From CAZDQL01 sp964507325 (GTDB lineage: Bacteria > Planctomycetota > UBA1135 > GCA-002686595): a stretch of 64,000 bases of DNA. Position numbers and translations under genes: made by a program. Shown in pieces: positions 1 through 7,935 of the stretch (position 1 is the stretch's first letter; every line of letters begins with the position of its first letter). The notes under the pieces were generated by a model, which had not been told where the DNA came from, did not search any database, and saw only the letters and a program-made list of their open reading frames with translations. The DNA lies in the NCBI GenBank assembly GCA_964507325.1, contig CAZDQL010000020.1, forward strand, positions 13,911-77,910, read 5' to 3'.

Positions 1-685
1 CCTCGGCGAGCACGGGCTCTGGGAGCACAACCACATGTACCAGGACAACCTGCGCGTGCCTCTGATCGTGCGTTGGCCGCGCGGGCTGCCCAGGGGGCAG
101 TCGATCGACGGAATCGTGGACTCGATCGACCTGATGCCCACCTTGATCGACCTGATGGGATTGGAGGCCCTGACCCACGTCTCCGAGCTCCCGGGCGACG
201 CCGACCGGGAAGAGCGAGTCCACGTCCTCGACGGAGTCAGTCTCCTGCCGCGCATCCGGGGGGAGACGGACAGCGTGCGGCGCTACTCCTTCGCCGAGAA
301 CGGCCGCTACCGCTCGATCCAGGACGAGCGCTACAAGCTGATCGTGCGCCGCGAGCTGCTCGAGGAGGGGGCCTGGGAGGCGATGCTGACCGCCGAGCCG
401 GAGCGTTGGAACGAGCCCGCCTTCCAGCGCCCGCGTTTCTTCGATCTGGGCGCGGACCCGGGGGAGTTCACCAACCTCTTCACCTCCGCCTACGACGAGC
501 ACGCCGAGCGCATCCGCGCGTACTTCGACCAGCTCGTGAGCTGGAGCGAGACCATGCCGGTGCGTTCCGACCGCATGATGGAGTCGGAGCGCGACCGGGA
601 GGCGCAGGCCGCCCTGATGGAGGCCCTCGGCTACGGCGGCGGCGTGGGGGACGTGGAGGAGGAGGAGGAGCCCGACGCCGACTGA
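1..685 (+). CDS. Sulfatase, C-terminal part (5' end outside window)
   Basis: The frame is open from base 2, so the gene begins upstream of the window. The first visible residues, L-G-E-H-G-L-W-E-H and then Y-Q-D-N-L-R-V-P-L-I-V-R-W-P, are the conserved late motif of type I sulfatases (alkaline phosphatase superfamily), where His and Lys/His residues line the sulfate site. The D-L-M-P-T-L-I-D-L-M-G segment and the R-Y-K-L-I block near the C-terminus are also family hallmarks. The catalytic CxPxR motif would lie upstream and cannot be checked. The protein ends in an acidic tail of Glu/Asp. Such enzymes usually act outside the cytoplasm on sulfated glycans. The next gene starts 6 bases after the stop. 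Confidence 0.85.
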   Translation, partial: LGEHGLWEHNHMYQDNLRVPLIVRWPRGLPRGQSIDGIVDSIDLMPTLIDLMGLEALTHVSELPGDADREERVHVLDGVSLLPRIRGETDSVRRYSFAENGRYRSIQDERYKLIVRRELLEEGAWEAMLTAEPERWNEPAFQRPRFFDLGADPGEFTNLFTSAYDEHAERIRAYFDQLVSWSETMPVRSDRMMESERDREAQAALMEALGYGGGVGDVEEEEEPDAD

Positions 686-691
686 CGTGCG

Positions 692-1888
692 ATGCCCGAT
701 TCCGCGCACTCATCGCCCGCCGCTTCCCCCGCTCCCCTGGTCCTGATCGCCAACGCGCGCATGCCCTCGGAGCGGGCCCAGTCCCTGCAGGTGGCACAGG
801 TCGCGGCGGCCTTCGAGCGCGCCGGGGCGCCGACCACCCTCCTGCACGCCCGGCGCCGGGACACCCCGGCGATCGAGGAGGCGGCGCTCTGGGAGCACTA
901 CGGCGTCCCCCCGGGCCCGCGCCCTCGGGCGCGCGCGGTGGCCTGTCTCGATTGGATCGACCGCTGCCCGCGCCGCCTGCAGTACGCGCCGGCGCGCTTG
1001 CAGGAGCTCACCTTCGCGCGCAACGCGGCCCGGCTCGTGCGCTCGGAGTTCGACGGTGCCCGCGTGCTCTCGCGCGAGATCGAGTCCGCCCACGCCCTGC
1101 GTGGCCGGCGAGGGCTCTTCCTCGAGCTCCACCGCGTTCCCGGGGGACGGCTGCGCCGGCGCTGGCTGCTGAAGGCCGCGGCCGGGGCGGCGGGGATCGT
1201 GGCGATCTCGGAGGGGGTGCGCCAGGACCTGTTGGGGCTCGGCCTCGACGGGGAGCGCATCGTCGTCGAGCACGACGGCTTCGAGCCGACGCGCTTCGCC
1301 GCCGCGGTCTCGCGCGGCGAGGCGCGCGAGAGGCTGGACTTGCCCGGAGAGCGGGCGGTGGTGGTCTACACCGGCGGGCTCCTGGCTTGGAAGGGGGTCG
1401 ACCTCCTGGTGCAGGCCGCTCGCGAGCTCCCCGAGGCCCTGGTGGTGATCGCCGGTGGGATGGGCGCCGACGTCGAGCGCCTGCGCGCCCGGGTGGGAGC
1501 CAGTGAGAACGTGCGCATCGACGGCTTCCAGCCCCCCTCGCGCGTGCCCCTCTACCTGGCCGCCGCGGACCTGGGGGTGGTGCCGAACCGTTCCCAGCCG
1601 CCGATCAGCGCGCGCTACACCTCCCCCCTGAAGGTCTTCGAGGCGATGGCGGTGGGACTGCCGCTCGTCGTCTCCGACCTGCCCAGCCTGCGGGAGCTGC
1701 TCTCCCCCGAGGAGGCGCTCTTCGTGGCCCCCGACGATCCCCAGGCCCTGGCTCGGGGGATCCAGAGCCTCCTGGAGGACGACGCGCGTCGAGTTGCAGC
1801 CGCCGAACGGCTACGCTCTCGCGCGCCGCGGCACACCTGGGACGCGCGGGCGGCGCGTCTCCTGGAGTGGATGGAGGTCTTGGCGTGA
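692..1888 (+). CDS. Glycosyltransferase family 4 protein
   Basis: A 398-residue GT-B fold glycosyltransferase. The N-terminal half is the acceptor-binding Rossmann domain. The C-terminal half carries the GT4 nucleotide-sugar site: a V-V-V-Y-T-G-G-L-x-x-W-K-G strand and the K-V-F-E-A-M-A-V-G-L-P block before a conserved L-R-E. It follows the sulfatase by 6 bases, and its TGA overlaps the GTG of the next glycosyltransferase (GTGA), so the group is probably one operon. The sugar donor and acceptor cannot be read from sequence. Building a cell-surface glycan is the likely role, by context. Confidence 0.85.
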   Translation: MPDSAHSSPAASPAPLVLIANARMPSERAQSLQVAQVAAAFERAGAPTTLLHARRRDTPAIEEAALWEHYGVPPGPRPRARAVACLDWIDRCPRRLQYAPARLQELTFARNAARLVRSEFDGARVLSREIESAHALRGRRGLFLELHRVPGGRLRRRWLLKAAAGAAGIVAISEGVRQDLLGLGLDGERIVVEHDGFEPTRFAAAVSRGEARERLDLPGERAVVVYTGGLLAWKGVDLLVQAARELPEALVVIAGGMGADVERLRARVGASENVRIDGFQPPSRVPLYLAAADLGVVPNRSQPPISARYTSPLKVFEAMAVGLPLVVSDLPSLRELLSPEEALFVAPDDPQALARGIQSLLEDDARRVAAAERLRSRAPRHTWDARAARLLEWMEVLA

Positions 1889-3045
1889 AGGTGCTCTTCC
1901 TGAGCGACTCCCTCTCCGACCTCGACGGGGTGGGGCGCTACGCGATGCGCCTGATCGCCGCCATGGAGGCGCAGGAGCCGGACCTCGAGGTGCGCGTGCT
2001 CCTGGCCCGCAAGCACCGCCCCACCTCGGCCGACGTGCCCGCCCATTGGCGCATCGAGGTGGCCCTGCCGCCGGACTACTTCTACTACATGTCGCCCCTG
2101 CGCTACTGGGCCTGGCGCCTGATCGGCACCTGGCGCGTCTGGCGCGCCGCGCGCTGGGCGGATCTGGCGCACGCCATCAAGGACTACCCCCACAACCAGG
2201 TGGCGCTCGACGGGGCGCGGCTGGCGGGGGTGCCCTGCGTGGCCACCGCCCACGGGACCTACACCATCGCGCCGCTCCTGTCCCGCCGTCACGCTCGTCG
2301 GGCGCGACGCGTCTACCGCGCCCTGGCGCGCATGATCTCGGTCAGCCGCTACACCCGGCGGCGCCTCCTGGAGCTGATGCCGGAGCTCCCGGAGGAGCGG
2401 GTCCAGGTGATCCCCAACTGCGTCGCCGCCGAGCACTACCTCGCTCCGCGCGCCGGGGGGGAGAAGCCCTGGCACGGACTGCGCTTCACCCTCGGCATCG
2501 GAGAGCTGAAGGAGCGCAAGGGGCACCACCTGGCGCTCGCCGCCTGGTGCCGCGTGGCGCGCGACCACCCCGAGCTGCACCACTTCCTGGTCGGCAACCG
2601 CTCCGGCGACGAGTACGAGGAGGGCCTCTTGGAGCGGGTGCGGGAGGCGGGCCTCGCGGAGCGCCTGCACCTCCTGGGCAACGTCAGCGAGGACGAGAAG
2701 GTGGACCTCCTGCAGCGCGCGGAGGTCTTCCTGCACACGCCGGTGACCGCCTCCGACGGCGGCTTCGAGGGTTTTGGGATCGTCTACCTCGAGGCCTCGG
2801 CGGCGGGCACGCCGGTGATCGGGACCCTGGACTGCGGCGCCGAGGACGCCATCGAGGAGGGCCGCACCGGCTTCCTGGTGGCCCAGGAGACCGACGCGGT
2901 CGAAGCCGCCCTGCGCGAGCTGGTGGAGGACCGCCCGCTGCGGGAGCGCATGGGGGCGGCGGGCAAGAGCCACGCGGCGGCGGCGAGCTGGGACGACAAC
3001 GCCCGAACGGTGCTGGCGCTCTACCGGGAGGCGCTCTCCCGATGA
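1885..3045 (+). CDS. Glycosyltransferase family 4 protein
   Basis: A 386-residue GT4 enzyme. I chose the GTG at 1885, which overlaps the previous stop as GTGA and begins V-K-V-L-F-L-S-D-S-L, the usual first beta strand; an ATG 18 bases upstream (1867) is less likely. The central G-I-G-E-L-K-E-R-K-G-H-H and the G-I-V-Y-L-E-A-S-A-A-G-T-P-V-I-G block are the classic GT4 donor-site motifs. A T-A-H-G-T-Y segment sits in the acceptor domain. It is coupled on both sides to other glycosyltransferases, which suggests sequential assembly of one oligosaccharide. Confidence 0.85.
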   Translation: MKVLFLSDSLSDLDGVGRYAMRLIAAMEAQEPDLEVRVLLARKHRPTSADVPAHWRIEVALPPDYFYYMSPLRYWAWRLIGTWRVWRAARWADLAHAIKDYPHNQVALDGARLAGVPCVATAHGTYTIAPLLSRRHARRARRVYRALARMISVSRYTRRRLLELMPELPEERVQVIPNCVAAEHYLAPRAGGEKPWHGLRFTLGIGELKERKGHHLALAAWCRVARDHPELHHFLVGNRSGDEYEEGLLERVREAGLAERLHLLGNVSEDEKVDLLQRAEVFLHTPVTASDGGFEGFGIVYLEASAAGTPVIGTLDCGAEDAIEEGRTGFLVAQETDAVEAALRELVEDRPLRERMGAAGKSHAAAASWDDNARTVLALYREALSR

Positions 3046-4331
3046 GGGTGCTCTTCCTGTGCGAGATCCCCGACCCCGGGGTGGGCTCCTCGGTGCGACA
3101 GATGTACCAGGAGGCGCGCCTGCTCCGGGAGCTTGGCCACGAGGTGGCGGTGGTGTCGACCGTGCGCGAGCGGGAGCGGGCGACCGAGACAGAGATCGAG
3201 GGCACGCCGGTCTTCCGGCTCCACTCCGACTACCCCGTGCGCTGGCGACCCTGGGTCAGCCTGCACAACCGCGCCATCGATCGGCCGCTGCAGGAGATCC
3301 TCGAGCGCTGGAGGCCGGAGGTCGTCCACGCTCACCTGATCCACACCCACCTGGGCTACCACGCCCTGACCCAGGCGCGGCGCGCGGGTGCGGGGGTGGT
3401 CTTCACGGCCCACGACGTGATGGCCTTCTGCTACCAGAAGCTGACCTGCTTCCACGGCGGTGAGGCGCAGGGCGGTCGCGGCTGGGACGTCACGGCGCGC
3501 TTCGGAAAGTGCCTCGCCTGCCAGCGCTTCCGCTTCCGCCCCGGCCGCAACCGGGTTATTCGGCGGGTCCTGGGGCGCGACGTGCACCGCGTCACCGCCG
3601 TCAGCGACGCCCTGGCGGAGGTGCTGCGCGCCAACGGCGTGCGCGTCGATCGTCGGGTGCACAACGCCCTCGAGGTCGGCCCCACCCCCGCCCCCGACGA
3701 GGTGCGCGCCTTCCGGGAGCGCTTCGACCTGGTGGACAAGCCCTTGCTGGCCCTCGGCGGCCGCCTGCACTCCCAGAAGGGCGTGGGGAAGGCCTTCGAG
3801 ATGCTGGCCCGCCTGCGGGGGGAGTTCCCCGACCTGCGCCTGATCGTCATGGGACGGCGCGAGGTCTACGACGGGGAGTTCCGGGCCCAGGCGCGGGAGC
3901 TCGGGGTGGAGGAGAGCGTCGTACCGACCGGCTGGCTCGCCGGAGACGAGCTGCGCAGCGCCTACGCCGCGACCGACGTCTTCATCACTCCTTCGATCTG
4001 CTTCGACACCTTCGGCCTGGTCAACCTGGAGGCGATGGAGCACGCCAAGCCCGTCGTGGCGACCCTCTTCGGGGGCTCCCGGGAGGTGGTCGAGGAGGGG
4101 CGCACCGGCTTCGTGGCCAACCCCTTCGACGTGGCCGGCTACGCGGAGTGCATCGCCCGGCTGCTGCGCGACCCGGACCTGCGGCGCAGCATGGGCCAGG
4201 CCGGTCGGCGGCGGCTCGAGGAGCACTTCACCATCGAACGCCTGACCGAGGAGTTCCTGGAGGAGTACCGGCAGGCCCTGGCTGCCCGCGCCGGGGGGGC
4301 GCCTCGAATCGGGACGGGGCAGGAAGGGTAG
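3042..4331 (+). CDS. Glycosyltransferase family 4 protein
   Basis: A 429-residue GT4 protein starting M-R-V-L-F-L-C-E-I-P-D at an ATG that overlaps the upstream TGA (ATGA at 3042-3045). The reading frame stays open far upstream, but that part overlaps the preceding gene and is not real. It has the T-A-H-D-V motif, a Cys-rich insertion (C-Y-Q-K-L-T-C, C-L-A-C) seen in some GT4 enzymes, and the donor block F-G-L-V-N-L-E-A-M-E-H-A-K-P-V-V. It is the third and last glycosyltransferase of the coupled trio. Confidence 0.85.
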   Translation: MRVLFLCEIPDPGVGSSVRQMYQEARLLRELGHEVAVVSTVRERERATETEIEGTPVFRLHSDYPVRWRPWVSLHNRAIDRPLQEILERWRPEVVHAHLIHTHLGYHALTQARRAGAGVVFTAHDVMAFCYQKLTCFHGGEAQGGRGWDVTARFGKCLACQRFRFRPGRNRVIRRVLGRDVHRVTAVSDALAEVLRANGVRVDRRVHNALEVGPTPAPDEVRAFRERFDLVDKPLLALGGRLHSQKGVGKAFEMLARLRGEFPDLRLIVMGRREVYDGEFRAQARELGVEESVVPTGWLAGDELRSAYAATDVFITPSICFDTFGLVNLEAMEHAKPVVATLFGGSREVVEEGRTGFVANPFDVAGYAECIARLLRDPDLRRSMGQAGRRRLEEHFTIERLTEEFLEEYRQALAARAGGAPRIGTGQEG

Positions 4332-4430
4332 AGCGGGGCGGGGCGGCGATCCGATCCCTTTCGAGGTACGCTTTTCCGCCAGCCGCCTCGGGCGGCCAGC
4401 GCCTCCCTCCTCCTTCCCCACATCGCCGCC

Positions 4431-5837
4431 ATGCGCAAGACGCTCTTGACCTACGTCAAGCCCCACGTCCAGGAGGACCCTCTCTCGATGGTCCTGGGGA
4501 TCTGCTATCTGGGCGCCACCCTCGAACGCGAGGGGATCCCCGTCGAGCTCCACGACGAGCGCATCGTCAGCGACCAGGAGACGCGGGCCGCCATCGAGCG
4601 CAACGACGTGATCGGTTTCAGCGCCCTGACCCCCAACGTGCGCCGGGCCATCGCCTGGGCGGAGTACGCCAAGCAGCAGGGCAAGACGACGATCGTCGGC
4701 GGTCCCCACGCCTCGGTGGACCAGGGGATGTTCCTCGACACCGGGCACTTCGACTACGTGCTGAAGGGGGAAGCGGAGAACACCTTCCCCCAGATGCTGA
4801 AGGCCCTGGAGGGTGGCGACGACGCGGAGCTGGCCGCGGTGCCCGGACTGGCCGCCATGCGCGACGGGGAGCTGGCCTTCGACAGCCCCGCGCCGCCGCT
4901 GATCAAGAAGCTGGACGACGTGCCGGTGCCGGCGCGCCACCTGCTGCCGATGCAGGCCTACTTCGACAACAACCCCGAGCGCTTGGTTTACGTACTCACC
5001 ACCCGCGGCTGCCCCTTCAAGTGCATCTTCTGCCAGAAGGAGCTCACCGGCCGCGGCTTCCGCGTGCGCTCGGTGCAGCTGATCGTCGACGAGGTGCAGC
5101 ACCTGCTCGAGACCTACGATCCCGGAGCGATCCTCTTCGTCGACGAGATCCTCACCCTGCGCAAGAAGCGCATCCACGAGATGTGCGACGAGATCCTGCG
5201 CCGTGGGCTGAAGTTCGAGTGGGTGGCCAACACGCGCGCGGACTGCGTCGACTTCCCGCTCCTGAAGCACATGCACCGGGCCGGGTGCCGGCGCATCTAC
5301 TACGGCTGGGAGTCCGGCTCCCAGCGCATGCTGGACGTCCTCAAGAAGGACCTGACCCCCGAGCTGATCATCGACACCGCGCGCATGACGCGCCGGGCGG
5401 GGATCTGGGCCAAGGTCTACCTGATCGTGGGCTCCCCCGGTGAGACCCAGGCCGACATCGAGGAGACGGAGAAGGTGCTGCGCTTGGCGGGACCGGACCT
5501 GGTGCGCATCTCGGTCTTCAACCCGCTGGTGGGCACCGAGTCCTGGGACACCCTGCAGGCCTCGATCGACGTCACGGACCTGTCGGAGAACTACGTCTCC
5601 TCCAACCGCTCCGGGTACCGGCACGAGAACTTCACCCAGGTGGAGCTGGAGGAGCTGCGCAAGAACATGGTGCGCTCCTACGAGCGCTGGTACTACGCCA
5701 TGCCCCAGCGCCTGCGGCGCTTCTGGGAGCGGGGGCTCTACTATCTGGAGAACCCCGCCCACGGCCGCAAGCGCATCGGACGCGCCCTGGGGCTCGTGCC
5801 GCCGCCGCGCCGGCACGTGGTCACCAGCCACCATTGA
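4431..5837 (+). CDS. B12-binding-domain radical SAM protein
   Basis: A 468-residue protein with an N-terminal cobalamin-binding-type domain (about residues 1-140) followed by a radical SAM core. The [4Fe-4S] cysteines are in T-T-R-G-C-P-F-K-C-I-F-C (C-x3-C-x2-C, near residues 194-201). Members of this class (BchE/P-methylase type) carry out methyl transfers or ring chemistry using S-adenosylmethionine. The exact reaction cannot be assigned. It lies 100 bases after the glycosyltransferase trio, so it may modify a glycan or lipid of the same pathway, which is inference. Its stop overlaps the first possible start of the LOG-family gene. Confidence 0.82.
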   Translation: MRKTLLTYVKPHVQEDPLSMVLGICYLGATLEREGIPVELHDERIVSDQETRAAIERNDVIGFSALTPNVRRAIAWAEYAKQQGKTTIVGGPHASVDQGMFLDTGHFDYVLKGEAENTFPQMLKALEGGDDAELAAVPGLAAMRDGELAFDSPAPPLIKKLDDVPVPARHLLPMQAYFDNNPERLVYVLTTRGCPFKCIFCQKELTGRGFRVRSVQLIVDEVQHLLETYDPGAILFVDEILTLRKKRIHEMCDEILRRGLKFEWVANTRADCVDFPLLKHMHRAGCRRIYYGWESGSQRMLDVLKKDLTPELIIDTARMTRRAGIWAKVYLIVGSPGETQADIEETEKVLRLAGPDLVRISVFNPLVGTESWDTLQASIDVTDLSENYVSSNRSGYRHENFTQVELEELRKNMVRSYERWYYAMPQRLRRFWERGLYYLENPAHGRKRIGRALGLVPPPRRHVVTSHH

Positions 5838-5851
5838 GCGGGAGAGCTGCC

Positions 5852-6376
5852 GTGCGGCGACCGGTGGTGGGGGTGATGGGCTCCGGCAGCCACCCCTGGC
5901 CGGAGCGCGCCGTCCCCCTGGGGCGCTGGCTGGCGGAACGCGGGGTGCACCTCCTGACCGGAGGTGGGAGTGGCGTGATGGCCGCGGTGAGCGAGGCCTT
6001 CGCCGCCGTGCGCGGGCGCGAGGGGTTGGTGATCGGCGTCCTGCCCGGCTTCCCCGACGGCGCGGCGCCGCCCGGCTACCCGAACCCCGCCGTGGAGCTC
6101 GCCATCCGCACCCACCTCCCCGGCCGCGGGGAGGAGGGGAGCGGTCCCCGCTCGCGCAACGCGATCAACGTCTTGAGCTCCGACCTGCTGGTGGCCCTCC
6201 CCGGAGGGGCGGGGACCGCCAGCGAGGTGGCCTTCGCCGCCCGCTTCGCCAAGCCGCTGGTGGCCTGGTTGGAGAGCCCGGACGAGCTCCCCGGCCTGAC
6301 CGAGGGCACGACCGTGGCACCCGACCTGGAGGGGGTGATCGCCTTCCTCGAGGCGCGACTGGCGCAGTTCCCCTGA
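5852..6376 (+). CDS. LOG-family protein (TIGR00725-like nucleotide-binding Rossmann protein)
   Basis: About 174 residues. The pattern G-V-M-G-S-G-S, G-G-G-S-G-V-M and L-P-G-G-A-G-T-A-S-E-V matches the LOG / 'lysine decarboxylase-like' fold, whose studied members are nucleoside 5'-monophosphate phosphoribohydrolases. The catalytic P-G-G-x-G-T-x-x-E signature is intact. I prefer the GTG at 5852, which is preceded by GGGAGAG; a TTG at 5834 overlapping the upstream stop is an alternative. True substrate unknown. Confidence 0.75.
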   Translation: MRRPVVGVMGSGSHPWPERAVPLGRWLAERGVHLLTGGGSGVMAAVSEAFAAVRGREGLVIGVLPGFPDGAAPPGYPNPAVELAIRTHLPGRGEEGSGPRSRNAINVLSSDLLVALPGGAGTASEVAFAARFAKPLVAWLESPDELPGLTEGTTVAPDLEGVIAFLEARLAQFP

Positions 6377-6405
6377 CTCGGTACTGCCCCGCACCAGGTC
6401 AGGGG
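6370..6405. terminator. Inverted repeat between convergent genes, probable bidirectional terminator
   Basis: CCCCTGAC (6370-6377) pairs perfectly with GTCAGGGG (6398-6405) across a 20-base loop. The left arm contains the stop codon of the LOG-family gene, and the structure lies just before the end of the convergent SenB-like gene. There is no T-tract, as expected in such a GC-rich genome. Confidence 0.45.
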
Positions 6406-6412
6406 GACGCCG

Positions 6413-7372
6413 CTACAGGAGCTCCGCGAGTAGCTCCCGCCACGCCTGGATCTCGCGCTGCGGTTCCGTCATCCAGGCGCGCTCGCGGGAGCGCTCGGTG
6501 AGCTCCGCCAGGAACTCGGGGTCCGCTTCCGCCCGCTCGAGCAGCCGCGCGCAGGCCGTGGCGTCGCCGACGGGAAAGAGGCCGGGGTGGTCCTCTCCCA
6601 GGAGCCCCACCGAGCCCTCCACCGCGGTGGACAAGACCCCGACCCCCACGGCGAAGGCCTCCGTCACGACGTTCGAGCCCCCCTCTGCCCGCGAGGTGGA
6701 GAGCATCAGCCTGGAGCGCGCCAGGACCTTCAGGGCCTCCGCCCGCGGCCGGCCACCGAGCCACCGGTAGCGGGGGGTGGCCTGCGACGCGCGGCGGGCG
6801 CTCTCCCCCAGGGCCGGGTCCAGAGCACTCCCCAGGTGGGTCACCACCACCCGCGTGTCGGCGGGCAGGGCCTCCACGGCGCGGATCGCGAGCAGCGGGT
6901 CCTTCACCGGCCGCAGATTGGCGAGCAAGGAGACCTCGAAGATCTCGGGGTCGATCGGCGGCCGCTCCGAAGGTGTCGGGAGGGACTGGAGGATCACCCG
7001 CGCCTTGGAGCGGTACTCGGCCGGCAGGGCGCCCAAGGCCAGCTCCTGCAGGAGCACGATCCGATCGGCGATCGCGAAGCTGTCTCGTACCGAGTCGCCG
7101 CGGTTTCCGCCGCCCGCCAGGTCGCTGTAGAGGTCGGTCCCCGTGGCCGCCACGACGATCGGGCGGTCGGGGTGGGCGGCGTGGAAGCGCACGACCGCTC
7201 CGTGTGTACGACGTGCGTGTAGGGCGATCAGGAGATCGCACGGGCGGCCGTCCCAGCCCACGCTGTGCTGCACGTGCCACCCCAGCCCCCTCAGGATCCG
7301 CGCCCAGCGCAGGGCCGTGGTGCGGTTCCCTCCCCGGATCTTGCCGGGCATGGCCAAGGCGGCGGTGGGCAT
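6413..7372 (-). CDS. senB: SenB-like glycosyltransferase (TIGR04348 family)
   Basis: A 319-residue protein whose N-terminus (G-G-N-R-T-T-A-L-R-W-A-R-I-L) and the blocks C-D-L-L-I-A-L-H-A-R-R and A-A-H-P-D-R-P-I-V-V-A-x-T-G-T-D-L-Y match the TIGR04348 family. That family includes SenB, which joins selenophosphate to UDP-GlcNAc to make a selenosugar in selenoneine biosynthesis. The start at 7372 gives the expected family length; an internal ATG at 7351 would remove the first strand. The usual partners SenA and SenC/SelD are not in this window, so the function may differ. It is divergent from the DUF4259 gene. Confidence 0.7.
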   Translation of the reverse strand: MPTAALAMPGKIRGGNRTTALRWARILRGLGWHVQHSVGWDGRPCDLLIALHARRTHGAVVRFHAAHPDRPIVVAATGTDLYSDLAGGGNRGDSVRDSFAIADRIVLLQELALGALPAEYRSKARVILQSLPTPSERPPIDPEIFEVSLLANLRPVKDPLLAIRAVEALPADTRVVVTHLGSALDPALGESARRASQATPRYRWLGGRPRAEALKVLARSRLMLSTSRAEGGSNVVTEAFAVGVGVLSTAVEGSVGLLGEDHPGLFPVGDATACARLLERAEADPEFLAELTERSRERAWMTEPQREIQAWRELLAELL

Positions 7373-7419
7373 CGGGGGAGTGTATCCTCGAGTAGGAGAA
7401 GATCCGGTCAAGAGCAGCG

Positions 7420-7935
7420 ATGGCGGCCTGGGGAATCCGAAGCCTCGAGAACGACGAAGCCGCCGCTTGGATGGCGCGCTTCGCAGCGCGTCCCGATCCG
7501 GCGGCGCTGGAGGCCGCGTTCGACGCCCTCGACGAAGACGAGGGAGTGGCCACGGCGCGCGCGGCCCTGGCGGCGGCGGAGGTGGTGGCGGCCTGGTTCG
7601 GACGGCCCGCTCCGGAGATTCCCCCGCCGGTGACCGCTTGGCTCTTCGGTCGCCGGGCCGCGCTGGAGGAGGCCTTGCTCGTCCGGGCGCGCGGGGCGGT
7701 CGATCGGGTCGCGGGCGCGGGGGAGCTGCGTCGCCGACGGGAGGAGACCGGTGAGCTGGTCGCCTGGACGAGTGCGCTGGAGGAGCTGCGCGCACGCCTC
7801 GGCGAGAGCCCTAGAGCTTCCCTTCGACCAGCTCCAAGACGGCCACCTCCCGCCGCTGAGCCTCGTCCTGGAGCTCGCGGGCGCGAGCCAGATACTCCTG
7901 GGCGCGATCGGAGTCCTTCAACTCCGTCGCATTGA
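7420..7935 (+). CDS. DUF4259 domain-containing protein
   Basis: A 171-residue acidic protein beginning M-A-A-W-G-I-R-S-L-E-N-D-E-A-A-A-W, the signature start of DUF4259 (G-A-W-G-x-G-x-F-E-N-D-D-A-x-D-W), followed by a helical A-L-A-A-A-E-V-V-A-A segment. No function is established for this domain. The domain ends near residue 130. The last ~40 residues, rich in Arg and Pro, overlap the 3' end of the convergent ftcD gene by 125 bases and look like read-through. Confidence 0.65.
   Translation: MAAWGIRSLENDEAAAWMARFAARPDPAALEAAFDALDEDEGVATARAALAAAEVVAAWFGRPAPEIPPPVTAWLFGRRAALEEALLVRARGAVDRVAGAGELRRRREETGELVAWTSALEELRARLGESPRASLRPAPRRPPPAAEPRPGARGREPDTPGRDRSPSTPSH

Noticed and set aside
3021..5834. 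A 937-residue open frame on the minus strand
   Set aside because: It is antisense to a clear GT4 and a clear radical SAM gene. The His/Gly/Val/Pro-rich composition is what GC-rich codons give when read backwards, and no domain is visible.
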